A DNA stretch of 36,858 nucleotides from Synergistaceae bacterium UBA6101 (GTDB taxonomy: Bacteria > Synergistota > Synergistia > Synergistales > Synergistaceae): assembly GCA_002428495.1 (NCBI GenBank), contig DIWR01000019.1:1-36858 (forward strand), written 5' to 3'. The notes below the pieces were generated by a model that was given only the letters and a program-made list of their open reading frames with translations, was not told the DNA's origin and searched no databases. Of the stretch, positions 1 through 7,284 are shown in pieces (the first letter of the stretch is position 1; the number at the start of each line of letters is the position of its first letter). Position numbers and translations under genes: made by a program.

Positions 1-30
1 GTGACATTTTCCCTGATCATTGACACCCTA

Positions 31-78
31 TTGCCTATTTTGCCTATTGCCTATTTTGTGGTGCCTATTTTGCCTTTT
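31..78. repeat. Short tandem repeat, unit TTGCCTATT
   Basis: Copies of TTGCCTATT start at 31, 40 and 47, with diverged copies at 61 (GTGCCTATT) and 70 (TTGCCTTTT). The array runs into the 3' end of hisC, so the last lysine-rich codons and TAG stop of hisC read as part of the repeat. It may come from replication slippage. No function can be assigned. Confidence 0.6.
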
Positions 79-1159
79 TTGCCTCAATGTAACTTTTCAT
101 GAATTTTTTCATTAGAAGGTTGTTTTCTTCCGGCAGTCCCACTGTTATCCGAATGATACCTTTGCCCCGGAAACGCAGCAGGCGGACGATTATTCCGTCC
201 CTCAGCAGTCCGTCTCTCAGACCTGGGGATACATCTCCAAGCGGAAGAAGTATGAAGTTTGTCTGTGACGGGATAAAACTGATATCATTAGCTCGGAAGA
301 AATCATAAAAACTCTTTTTTCCATTTCTTACCATTTCAACGCTTTCCGTTAAAAACTCAATGTCGTCAAGTGCTGCTTCCGCGCCTGCTGCGGCCGGCAC
401 CGAGACCACATAGGGCTCCCTGACCTTATAAAGGTACTTCATTAATTCAGGATCGCCTGCTATCCATCCGACTCTGAGACCTGCCAGCCCGTATACTTTT
501 GAAAAAGTCCTGCATACCATAAGGTTCGGATATTCGTTGAGCAGTGTCAGTCCGTCAGCTGTATTTTCATCGGCAAATTCTATATATGCCTCGTCAAGGA
601 CGAACAGGACCTTTTCGGGTATGGCATCAAGCATTTTCCTAATATCCCGTATACCTGTACCAGTTCCTGTCGGATTGTTGGGATTACAGAATACGACCAT
701 CCTGGTATTTTCTGTCACGGCATTGATAAATCCGCCTGTGTCCAGCTCCATATTCTCTGTCATCGGGACCTTTACAGCCCTTCCTCCCATTATCTCAGCC
801 ATTTCGGAGTATACCGAGAATGTAAGCTCCCCGCAGACCACCTCGTCCCCCCGTTCGATGAAGGCGCGTCCAAGCATCGTAAATACCCCGTCAAGGCCGT
901 TGCCTATCACGAACTGATCCGCAGTCATGCCATGTTTGCGGGCAAGCTTCTCTCTCAATCTGTAGCACCTGCTGTCGCCGTACCTGTTGCATTCTGAAAC
1001 GGCATTTTTTATTGCTTCGATCGCCTTTCCTGAGACTCCGAGGTTGTTTTCGTTTGATGAGATACGGACAAGTTCCGGTAATATCGGCCCCGGGTCATAC
1101 TCTTCCATATCTCTTATATTCGGACGCGCAATGCTGTAGAAAAGCTCTTTTTTATCCAT
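65..1159 (-). CDS. hisC: Histidinol-phosphate aminotransferase HisC
   Basis: This is a PLP-dependent fold-type I aminotransferase of 364 residues, normal for HisC. It transfers an amino group from glutamate to imidazole-acetol phosphate to form histidinol phosphate in the cytoplasm. Visible landmarks are the N-terminal SSNENNLG substrate segment, CNPNNPTG near residue 160, the DEAYIEF aspartate motif near 190, and TFSKVYGLAGLRVG near 220, which carries the PLP lysine. The ATG is preceded by GGAGGAGTAAGAG, with the ribosome binding site inside the end of the upstream HAD gene only 3 nt away, so the two are co-transcribed and probably co-translated. The setting beside hisZGBA-IE-HF favours HisC over a general aromatic aminotransferase. 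Confidence 0.93.
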   Translation of the reverse strand: MDKKELFYSIARPNIRDMEEYDPGPILPELVRISSNENNLGVSGKAIEAIKNAVSECNRYGDSRCYRLREKLARKHGMTADQFVIGNGLDGVFTMLGRAFIERGDEVVCGELTFSVYSEMAEIMGGRAVKVPMTENMELDTGGFINAVTENTRMVVFCNPNNPTGTGTGIRDIRKMLDAIPEKVLFVLDEAYIEFADENTADGLTLLNEYPNLMVCRTFSKVYGLAGLRVGWIAGDPELMKYLYKVREPYVVSVPAAAGAEAALDDIEFLTESVEMVRNGKKSFYDFFRANDISFIPSQTNFILLPLGDVSPGLRDGLLRDGIIVRLLRFRGKGIIRITVGLPEENNLLMKKFMKSYIEAKKAK

Positions 1160-1162
1160 CTC

Positions 1163-1966
1163 TTACTCCTCCTCAATGAGGGAAATTATCTCTTTCACGG
1201 CGCTTTCAGTATGGTCATAGATATAATCTGCTTCCGGAAGGAGTTCTCCGATAGCCACGAAATGACCTTTTCCGAATGCTGCCTGTGCCTTCATATCGCT
1301 GCCGGTATCACCGAAAAATACCGGATCGCTGCAACCAAGCCTCTTTGAAAGTAATTCCAGTCCCTCGGGGGATGGTTTGTGAATGCCTGTATCGCTGTGT
1401 ATTATCCTGTCATCAGGAAAATCCTGCCACCCAAGAGCACTTTTGGCAAGATGCCACTCAGAGAGGTTCCTCCCGGTGTAAACACCTACGGGGAGCGGCA
1501 AGTCTTCCCAATTGGATCCAAGCATCGGTATCTCGAGCCTGTAAAGGCCCGGGGCTCCTTCAGTACCGAAGTACAGTTCGGCACACATTTTCCTTACGGC
1601 ATCTCTGGGTACAGGAGCGCCGTACCTCTCACTTATCCATGATATTACATCTGCGCTGAAAGTGGCAAGCTCCTCGCTAAGCATCTGTGGTGAAGGCAGT
1701 GCCGCTGAGAGATCTTTTTTACCGCTGAAGGCTGCTATGGAAAGCATAGTCCATGCTATGTCGTAATCATCGTTGAAAGCCCCGTGTCTCTTAAATATTC
1801 TTTCGTGTTCGGAAGTGTATCCGATAGAATCAGTTATTCCCCCGCAGACCGATTCCCATCCCTTCTGTATACCCTGGCGGATGACCTCGGGAAAGGATCT
1901 CTCAACATTAAGCAAAACTCCGTCGACATCAAATATCAATGCGTCTGGGACAAAGTCGATTTTCAT
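1163..1966 (-). CDS. HAD-family phosphatase, candidate histidinol-phosphate phosphatase
   Basis: This is a 267-residue haloacid dehalogenase-type hydrolase of subfamily IA architecture. The four HAD motifs are visible: FDVDGVLL near residue 15 with the nucleophile aspartate, VYTGR near 165, HKPSPEG near 196 with the motif III lysine, and FFGDTGSDM near 218 with the acidic motif IV. It is the first gene of an operon with hisC. The HisB in this locus has only the dehydratase domain and no other histidinol phosphatase is seen, so assignment to that step is a reasoned inference, not a sequence match. Another phosphoglycolate-type substrate remains possible. The ATG lies behind a GGAGG-type ribosome binding site. 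Confidence 0.8.
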   Translation of the reverse strand: MKIDFVPDALIFDVDGVLLNVERSFPEVIRQGIQKGWESVCGGITDSIGYTSEHERIFKRHGAFNDDYDIAWTMLSIAAFSGKKDLSAALPSPQMLSEELATFSADVISWISERYGAPVPRDAVRKMCAELYFGTEGAPGLYRLEIPMLGSNWEDLPLPVGVYTGRNLSEWHLAKSALGWQDFPDDRIIHSDTGIHKPSPEGLELLSKRLGCSDPVFFGDTGSDMKAQAAFGKGHFVAIGELLPEADYIYDHTESAVKEIISLIEEE

Positions 1967-1984
1967 AAATTATTCCTCCAGTAT

Positions 1985-2013
1985 TTGCAAAAGAGACAAA
2001 CGCGTGCTATTAT
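1985..2013 (+). promoter_or_regulatory. Promoter of the hisZGBA-IE-HF operon
   Basis: TTGCAA at 1985-1990, a 17-nt spacer and TATTAT at 2008-2013 form a sigma-70-type promoter. TGC immediately before the -10 gives an extended -10 element. The predicted start near 2020 leaves a leader of about 118 nt before hisZ. I see no histidine-rich leader peptide or T-box in that leader. Confidence 0.65.
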
Positions 2014-2037
2014 ATAGCCCATTTGTAAAACTATCAA
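2009..2037 (-). promoter_or_regulatory. Divergent promoter of the HAD phosphatase-hisC operon
   Basis: On the - strand TTGATA (2032-2037), a 17-nt spacer and TATAAT (2009-2014) form a near-consensus promoter. Its -10 overlaps the -10 of the opposing his promoter almost completely. An inverted repeat ACTATCA / TGATAGT (2030-2036 and 2061-2067) overlaps the -35 and could be an operator. Confidence 0.65.
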
Positions 2038-2137
2038 GCTATCAGTTTAACCAAGTAAAGTGATAGTACGAATGATCATCTTAACTGCTGTTATGATTTT
2101 ACCTTATCACATCTGCAGGAAGAAACGGAGAATTGAC

Positions 2138-3343
2138 ATGAACACAAACCCCAAAGGATGCAGCAACATCGGAGGTCCGGCAGCGGCAAAACTTGAGTAC
2201 TGCCGCAACAAGGCTCTCAAAATTTTCTCTACGTATGGTTACAGACCATTCAGTCCATCAGAACTCCAGCTCGTAGAGGACGTCTGGGACAAACTCTCAA
2301 AATCAAGAGCCAAGCGCCTGATAGCTCTCACCTCCCCTTTCGGAGAACCATGTGTCCTTAGGGGCGACCTTACCCTTTCGGCAGTCGCCTATCTGAGCAG
2401 CCATCATGAAGAAAATGAACGGCCTTTAAGGCTTTGCTATGCGGACAGGGTATTTTCAGTCCCTGCTCCACCAAAAAGCAATCTTGAAGAAAACCAGGTA
2501 GGCATCGAGCTGATCGGCTGGGAAGGCTCGGGCACCGATGCTGAGGTAATTTCGCTTCTTCTGAGAACTCTTGATGAGCTTTCTATAGAAAAATCGATCG
2601 TTGTCATTGGTGACATGTCAGTTATAGCAAAGCTTTTTGAAGGCATTACGGAAAAGAGCGCGGAACAATTGGTGAGCGCACTGCAGGATGGGGCATACAC
2701 AACATATTCAAAGATCCTCGACGATACCGAGACAGATGAAAAGAGGAGGAAACTTCTTAAAACCCTGCCCTTACTGAAAGGTGATTGTTCCGTTATAGGT
2801 GAGGCAATGCTGATGATGGAAGATCCCTCTGTTCTCATGCCGCTCAAAAAACTGTGTGATTCCCTCTGCAAGCTCGGATATTCAGAGAGGATCCGTATTG
2901 ATCTTGGTTTCATCCGTGACCTCGGCTACTACAGCGGCCCTATATTCAACGCCTATTCTTCTGTTACAGCCTCGCTTCTGGGTGGCGGGGGCAGATACGA
3001 CGGACTCCTGGCAAAGGTCGGGATGGAGGGAGAGGCTTCCGGCTTCGCACTGAACATCAAAGAACTTGCTGATCATTGTATCGACGGATCTCCTTCGCCG
3101 AAAATCATGCTCTGGTGCGGGTGCAGCGATCCTGCTGACGGACTGCGGTATGCGGATGGATTGTACAAAAAGGGAATATCCTTCGAATTGAGCTGGACTG
3201 CAGATAAAAATGAGTCAATGAAAACTGCGGGGCTCCGCAAATATAGATATTGGGCCGATTTCACGTCAAAACAGGTGACAAATCTGCTCACGGGACAAAT
3301 TTCAGATCTGGCAGATTTTGACAGGGAGGTTCTATCATGCTGA
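2138..3343 (+). CDS. hisZ: ATP phosphoribosyltransferase regulatory subunit HisZ
   Basis: HisZ is a catalytically dead paralogue of histidyl-tRNA synthetase that assembles with short-form HisG and gives it histidine feedback control. This 401-residue protein shows class II synthetase-like segments: the SPFGEPCVLRGDLT motif 2-like stretch, IRDLGYYSGPIFNAYS, and LLGGGGRYDGLL. It lacks a recognisable C-terminal anticodon-binding domain of HisRS. The start is the ATG at 2138 behind CGGAG with 7-nt spacing. The frame is open further upstream to 2060, but that stretch lies in the leader and lacks a ribosome binding site. It overlaps hisG by 7 nt. Confidence 0.88.
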   Translation: MNTNPKGCSNIGGPAAAKLEYCRNKALKIFSTYGYRPFSPSELQLVEDVWDKLSKSRAKRLIALTSPFGEPCVLRGDLTLSAVAYLSSHHEENERPLRLCYADRVFSVPAPPKSNLEENQVGIELIGWEGSGTDAEVISLLLRTLDELSIEKSIVVIGDMSVIAKLFEGITEKSAEQLVSALQDGAYTTYSKILDDTETDEKRRKLLKTLPLLKGDCSVIGEAMLMMEDPSVLMPLKKLCDSLCKLGYSERIRIDLGFIRDLGYYSGPIFNAYSSVTASLLGGGGRYDGLLAKVGMEGEASGFALNIKELADHCIDGSPSPKIMLWCGCSDPADGLRYADGLYKKGISFELSWTADKNESMKTAGLRKYRYWADFTSKQVTNLLTGQISDLADFDREVLSC

Positions 3344-3984
3344 CTTTCGCGCTGCCCACGGGGCGTTCGCTTGAAGACTGTATAGAAATTTTGGAAGGGT
3401 CCGGACTTCCGGTCGACAAACTCAAAAACCACGGGAGAAACCTTGTGGTCGACGAAGGAAGTTTTCGCTATCTGCTTTCAAAGCCCTCCGACGTTCCGGC
3501 AATGGTGCATTACGGAGCTGCGGACCTGGCTATAGCAGGGAATGACGTTGTAGAGGAAGCGGGTATATCCCTGGTGGAACTGCTGGATACAGGACGTGGA
3601 AAATGTTTTATGGCTGTAGCCGGCACCAAGACAATAGCAGAGAAATTCAACGGCAACACATGCAGCCTGATGGGACTCAAAGTAGCAACAAAGTACACGA
3701 GGATCGCCGAGAATACTTTCAATTCATGGGGAGTTCAGATAAAGATCCTTAAACTTAACGGATCTGTAGAACTTGCCCCCGCTCTCGGCCTGAGCGACTG
3801 CATTTTTGACATCGTCCAGACAGGGAACACCCTGAAAGCCAACGGACTGATGGTGATCAAAGAAACAGCTCCTGTCTCACTGCGCCTCGTTGCAGGATCT
3901 GGATCTGTGCAGCTAAGATGGCGCTCAATGTTCGGAGTTGTGAATGCTATAGAAAATTATGTAAAAGGAGCGGCATCAGCATGA
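3337..3984 (+). CDS. hisG: ATP phosphoribosyltransferase, short form (HisGs)
   Basis: HisG catalyses the first committed step of histidine synthesis, joining ATP and PRPP to give phosphoribosyl-ATP. At 215 residues it is the short form, which lacks the C-terminal regulatory domain of long HisG and depends on HisZ, encoded immediately upstream. Recognisable segments are the N-terminal FALPTGRSLED, GAADLAIAGNDVV and the PRPP-binding-loop region DCIFDIVQTGNTLKANGL. The ribosome binding site GGGAGG sits in the end of hisZ, and the stop overlaps the hisB start as ATGA. Confidence 0.94.
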   Translation: MLTFALPTGRSLEDCIEILEGSGLPVDKLKNHGRNLVVDEGSFRYLLSKPSDVPAMVHYGAADLAIAGNDVVEEAGISLVELLDTGRGKCFMAVAGTKTIAEKFNGNTCSLMGLKVATKYTRIAENTFNSWGVQIKILKLNGSVELAPALGLSDCIFDIVQTGNTLKANGLMVIKETAPVSLRLVAGSGSVQLRWRSMFGVVNAIENYVKGAASA

Positions 3985-4550
3985 AAAAAGAAACCAAAAG
4001 AAAGACCAACGAAACTGAAATAGAACTTTCCCTCGAGTTTCCGGGGAAAGAGAGAAAGATAGAGATAGGATGCGGGTTCCTCGCACATATGACGGATCTC
4101 ATGTGCAGCAGGGCAGGGATAGGGATCTGCCTTAAAGCAAAAGGCGACACCGAGGTAGACTTCCACCACCTCACAGAGGATATCGGAATTACGCTTGGAC
4201 AGATGCTTCGTGAGATCGCGAAAGAGGGCGGCATAAAACGCTACGGCTGGTGCATCCTTCCGATGGACGGCTCGCTCGCAAGAGTCGCTCTTGATTTCAG
4301 CGGAAGAGGAGCTTCTTACTTCTCCGGCTCGTTCCCATCAGAAAAATGCGGCGACTTTGACATGGAACTCATTCCCGAATTCTTCAGGGGTTTTGCAAGA
4401 GAAGGAGGTATTACACTCCATATAACTCTTCTGGAGACGGATAATTCACACCATGCGGCCGAGGCTGTATTCAAAGCGGTCGGGATGGTTCTCAGAGAGG
4501 CACTTTCACCTTCAGACCGGGCGCCAAGCACAAAGGGGCTGTGGCTGTGA
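3981..4550 (+). CDS. hisB: Imidazoleglycerol-phosphate dehydratase, monofunctional HisB
   Basis: HisB removes water from imidazole-glycerol phosphate to form imidazole-acetol phosphate using two Mn ions. The 189-residue protein starts at the ATG at 3981 (AAAGGAG with 10-nt spacing, overlapping hisG). Metal-site motifs are present: His36 in GFLAHM, DFHHLTED at 60-67, the histidine in GGITLHI, and DNSHHAAEAVFKA. Two positions are unusual: the common GFLDHM reads GFLAHM, and the following ARH segment reads SRA. The N-terminal phosphatase domain of the bifunctional enterobacterial enzyme is absent. The end overlaps the hisA start. Confidence 0.93.
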   Translation: MKKETKRKTNETEIELSLEFPGKERKIEIGCGFLAHMTDLMCSRAGIGICLKAKGDTEVDFHHLTEDIGITLGQMLREIAKEGGIKRYGWCILPMDGSLARVALDFSGRGASYFSGSFPSEKCGDFDMELIPEFFRGFAREGGITLHITLLETDNSHHAAEAVFKAVGMVLREALSPSDRAPSTKGLWL

Positions 4551-5266
4551 TACTTTTTCCAGCTATAGATCTCTTCGGCGGCGATGTAGTTCGTCTGACC
4601 AAGGGAGATTTTTCGAAAAGGAAGGACTATGGACTCTCTCCGCTTGAAACAGCAAAAAACTTCCTTGATGCAGGGTGCACGCATATACACATAGTGGACC
4701 TGGAAGGTGCTAAGGAGGGGAGGCCATGTCACCTGGAAGTGCTTGAGCAGATAGCCTCTCTCGGAATGTTCGTACAATACGGAGGGGGACTCCGTTCGGA
4801 GGACAGTATAAGAGACGCACTCTCGGCTGGTGCCGACAGGGTAATGATAGGAAGCCTCCTCTTCAAAGATGACGATATGCCTTGTCATATAGCAAGCGAG
4901 TTCGGACCTGCTGCGATGCCTGCAATAGATGTTAAAGCAGGAAAGGTCGTTCATTCCGGATGGCTCAGTGAAACAGATATGAGTCCAAAAGAGGCTATAG
5001 CTTGGCTCAGTAATACAGGCTTTTCAATTTTTCTGGTTACTGATACCGACCGCGACGGCATGATGTCCGGGACGGACACTGAACAATACAAAGAACTAAT
5101 GGAAGGGAAAAATGACATAGTTGCTGCAGGCGGTATAACCACTGTGAACGACATAATATCCCTGAATTCTCTGGGCTTGACCGGAGCAATAGTCGGCAAA
5201 AGCCTTTATGAGGGCGGGATCACAATTTCAGATGCTCTGTATGCCGCATCAGGAAAGAAACAGTAG
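4547..5266 (+). CDS. hisA: ProFAR isomerase HisA
   Basis: HisA is a TIM-barrel isomerase that performs an Amadori rearrangement of ProFAR to PRFAR. Expected motifs are present: the N-terminal FPAIDLFGGDVVRL with the catalytic Asp, QYGGGLRS near 80, ADRVMIGS near 100, AIDVKAGKVVHSGW near 130 with the second catalytic Asp, and VAAGGITTVND near 190. I chose GTG at 4547 (AAAGGGG 8 nt upstream, overlapping the hisB stop as GTGA), giving 239 residues. An in-frame GTG at 4541 would add two residues but sits too close to the ribosome binding site. Confidence 0.92.
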   Translation: MILFPAIDLFGGDVVRLTKGDFSKRKDYGLSPLETAKNFLDAGCTHIHIVDLEGAKEGRPCHLEVLEQIASLGMFVQYGGGLRSEDSIRDALSAGADRVMIGSLLFKDDDMPCHIASEFGPAAMPAIDVKAGKVVHSGWLSETDMSPKEAIAWLSNTGFSIFLVTDTDRDGMMSGTDTEQYKELMEGKNDIVAAGGITTVNDIISLNSLGLTGAIVGKSLYEGGITISDALYAASGKKQ

Positions 5267-5269
5267 GTC

Positions 5270-5905
5270 ATGTTCGGCATAGATATGAGCCTTATCAAAT
5301 TTGACGAGAAGGGACTTGTTACCATCGTTGTCCAGGATTCAACGAGCGCCGAGGTGCTTATGACCGCATGGGCAAACGAAGAGGCTCTGAAACTTACGGC
5401 TGATTCCGGAGAACTGACGCTTTGGAGCCGCTCCAGAAAAGAGCTTTGGAAAAAAGGCGAAACCAGCGGGAATGTGATGAAGGTAATTGAGCTCCGTATT
5501 GACTGCGACGGCGACACTCTGCTTGCCATAGTGGAACCTGCCGGACCCTCGTGCCATACCGGAAGGCGGACCTGTTTTTACCGCTCAATATGGGGAAAAG
5601 AAAACTCAACAGAAGCTACATTCCTTGGGCGTTTATGGCACTACCTGAACATAAGGAAGACAGAGAGTCCGGAAGTGAGCTACACGGCAAGGCTCCTTGC
5701 AAAAGGACCTTCAAGGGTCGCCCAGAAGGTCGGAGAAGAGGGAGTAGAGACTGCGATAGCTGCAGCAACAGGAGACAGGGATGGATTCCGTTATGAGGCG
5801 GCAGACCTGCTTTATCACCTTCTCGTAGCCTGCATCTCTTCAGGGGTTTCATTCAAAGAGGTACTTGATGAGCTTATGTCACGCCACAAAGAGGACAGAG
5901 ACTGA
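5270..5905 (+). CDS. hisIE: Bifunctional phosphoribosyl-AMP cyclohydrolase / phosphoribosyl-ATP pyrophosphohydrolase HisIE
   Basis: The 211-residue protein fuses HisI (residues about 1-105) and HisE (about 115-211), catalysing steps 3 and 2 of the pathway. The cyclohydrolase half has SRKELWKKGETSGN, DCDGDTLL and the cysteine motif PSCHTGRRTCFY that binds Zn/Mg. The pyrophosphohydrolase half has the all-alpha motif KVGEEGVETAIA and EAADLLYHLLV. The ribosome binding site at 5270 is weak (AGGT close to the ATG), and an ATG at 5285 is an alternative start. The stop overlaps the hisH start by 1 nt. Confidence 0.93.
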   Translation: MFGIDMSLIKFDEKGLVTIVVQDSTSAEVLMTAWANEEALKLTADSGELTLWSRSRKELWKKGETSGNVMKVIELRIDCDGDTLLAIVEPAGPSCHTGRRTCFYRSIWGKENSTEATFLGRLWHYLNIRKTESPEVSYTARLLAKGPSRVAQKVGEEGVETAIAAATGDRDGFRYEAADLLYHLLVACISSGVSFKEVLDELMSRHKEDRD

Positions 5906-6522
5906 TGATAGCGATAATAGACTACGGAGCTGGGAATCTTCAGAGTGTACAAAATGCACTAAGCTTCATCAAATGTCCGTCTATAGCAACCTCAGACCCG
6001 GCTGAAATAGATTCGGCAGACGGGATAATCCTTCCCGGAGTAGGTGCATTCGGCAGTGCTATGACTGAAATAAAGAAACGTGGGATGGCCGAGACGATCA
6101 TTAGTGCCGCAAAGAGCGGAAAACCCTTTATTGGCATCTGTGCAGGGATGCAGCTGCTGTTCGAAGAGAGCGAAGAGAGCCCCGGCGTTCCCGGTCTCGG
6201 AATACTTCGCGGAAAGGTACTTCTTTTTCCATCGGACAAAGGACTCAAAATTCCTCACGTGGGGTGGAATTCGATCAAGACAAAAAAGGAAAGCAGACTT
6301 CTTGAAAAGCTCTCCGGTTTACCCTACATGTACTTCGTGCACTCATATTATGTCAGTGCGGATAATAAAAATATCGTCACAGCCAGAACTGATTACGGCG
6401 TAACTTTTGACGCAGCCGTTGAACAGGGAAATCTTTTTGGATGCCAGTTCCATCCGGAAAAGAGCGGGGCTGAAGGCATCTCCATATTGAGACGTTTTGC
6501 GGAACTGGCGGGAGGAAACTGA
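5905..6522 (+). CDS. hisH: Imidazole glycerol phosphate synthase glutaminase subunit HisH
   Basis: HisH is a class I glutamine amidotransferase that releases ammonia from glutamine and channels it to HisF. The 205-residue protein has the nucleophile cysteine in GICAGMQLL near residue 80 and the catalytic His and Glu in CQFHPEKSG near 185. GAGNLQSVQNAL and LPGVGAFG at the N-terminus are also diagnostic. It overlaps hisIE by 1 nt and ends 2 nt before hisF, consistent with stoichiometric production of the complex. Confidence 0.94.
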   Translation: MIAIIDYGAGNLQSVQNALSFIKCPSIATSDPAEIDSADGIILPGVGAFGSAMTEIKKRGMAETIISAAKSGKPFIGICAGMQLLFEESEESPGVPGLGILRGKVLLFPSDKGLKIPHVGWNSIKTKKESRLLEKLSGLPYMYFVHSYYVSADNKNIVTARTDYGVTFDAAVEQGNLFGCQFHPEKSGAEGISILRRFAELAGGN

Positions 6523-6524
6523 GA

Positions 6525-7283
6525 ATGTACGCACAGAGGATAATTCCATGCCTTGATATAAAAGACGGGAGAGTAGTCAAGGGAATAAATTTTGTTGACC
6601 TGAAAGACGCAGGTGATCCGGTGGAATGCGCTGTCGCCTACGAGGCGGCAGGGGCTGATGAAATAGTATTCCTGGACATAACCGCTACAAGCGACGCCCG
6701 TAAGACTGTCGCAGAACTGGTAAAGGCTGTGGCATCCAATGTATTCATACCGATCACAGTCGGAGGAGGGATAAGCACTGTCGACGACATCCGAACGATC
6801 CTCAGGGCCGGGGCGGACAAGGTCTCCCTCAATTCTGCCGCAGTAAAGAGACCTGAGCTCATTACGGAAGGCGCAAAGGATTTCGGCAGTCAGTGCATAG
6901 TCGCAGCGATCGATGCAAAAAGAAAAGGTGACGGCACCTGGGAGGTCTATACCGCCGGAGGGCGCACGGCGACAGGGCTTGATGCTGTCAAATGGGCGTT
7001 AGAAACAGAAAAGCTGGGAGCAGGAGAGATCCTTCTTACCAGCATGGACAGGGACGGCACAAAATCTGGCTACGACCTTGGGCTCACCCATGCTGTAAGT
7101 TCGAAGGTAAATATCCCCGTCATAGCTTCAGGAGGAGCGGGAGACTATTCGCACTTCTACGATGCTTTCGCTGAAGGCATGGCAGATGCAGTGCTTGCCG
7201 CATCGCTGTTTCACTACAATGAGATCCCCATTCCGGAACTGAAAAAATATCTCTCCGGCAGGGGGATCTCAGTAAGACTGTAG
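6525..7283 (+). CDS. hisF: Imidazole glycerol phosphate synthase cyclase subunit HisF
   Basis: HisF is the TIM-barrel cyclase that uses ammonia from HisH to convert PRFAR to imidazole-glycerol phosphate and AICAR. It has 252 residues. Motifs are RIIPCLDIKDGRVVKGINF at the N-terminus with the catalytic Asp, FLDITATSD, TVGGGIST, CIVAAIDAKR with the second Asp near 130, LLTSMDRDGTKSGYD and VIASGGAG. The start has GGAGG upstream. It is the last gene of the + strand operon, and its stop lies 1 nt from the stop of the convergent hisD, leaving no room for a terminator. Confidence 0.95.
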   Translation: MYAQRIIPCLDIKDGRVVKGINFVDLKDAGDPVECAVAYEAAGADEIVFLDITATSDARKTVAELVKAVASNVFIPITVGGGISTVDDIRTILRAGADKVSLNSAAVKRPELITEGAKDFGSQCIVAAIDAKRKGDGTWEVYTAGGRTATGLDAVKWALETEKLGAGEILLTSMDRDGTKSGYDLGLTHAVSSKVNIPVIASGGAGDYSHFYDAFAEGMADAVLAASLFHYNEIPIPELKKYLSGRGISVRL

Positions 7284-7284
7284 T

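Noticed and set aside
31..78. Replication-origin iterons
   Set aside because: The repeats are short, irregular and run into a coding end; no replication protein or DnaA boxes are nearby.
2014..2137. Histidine leader peptide or T-box before hisZ
   Set aside because: No run of His codons, no T-box sequence and no terminator hairpin are visible in the leader.
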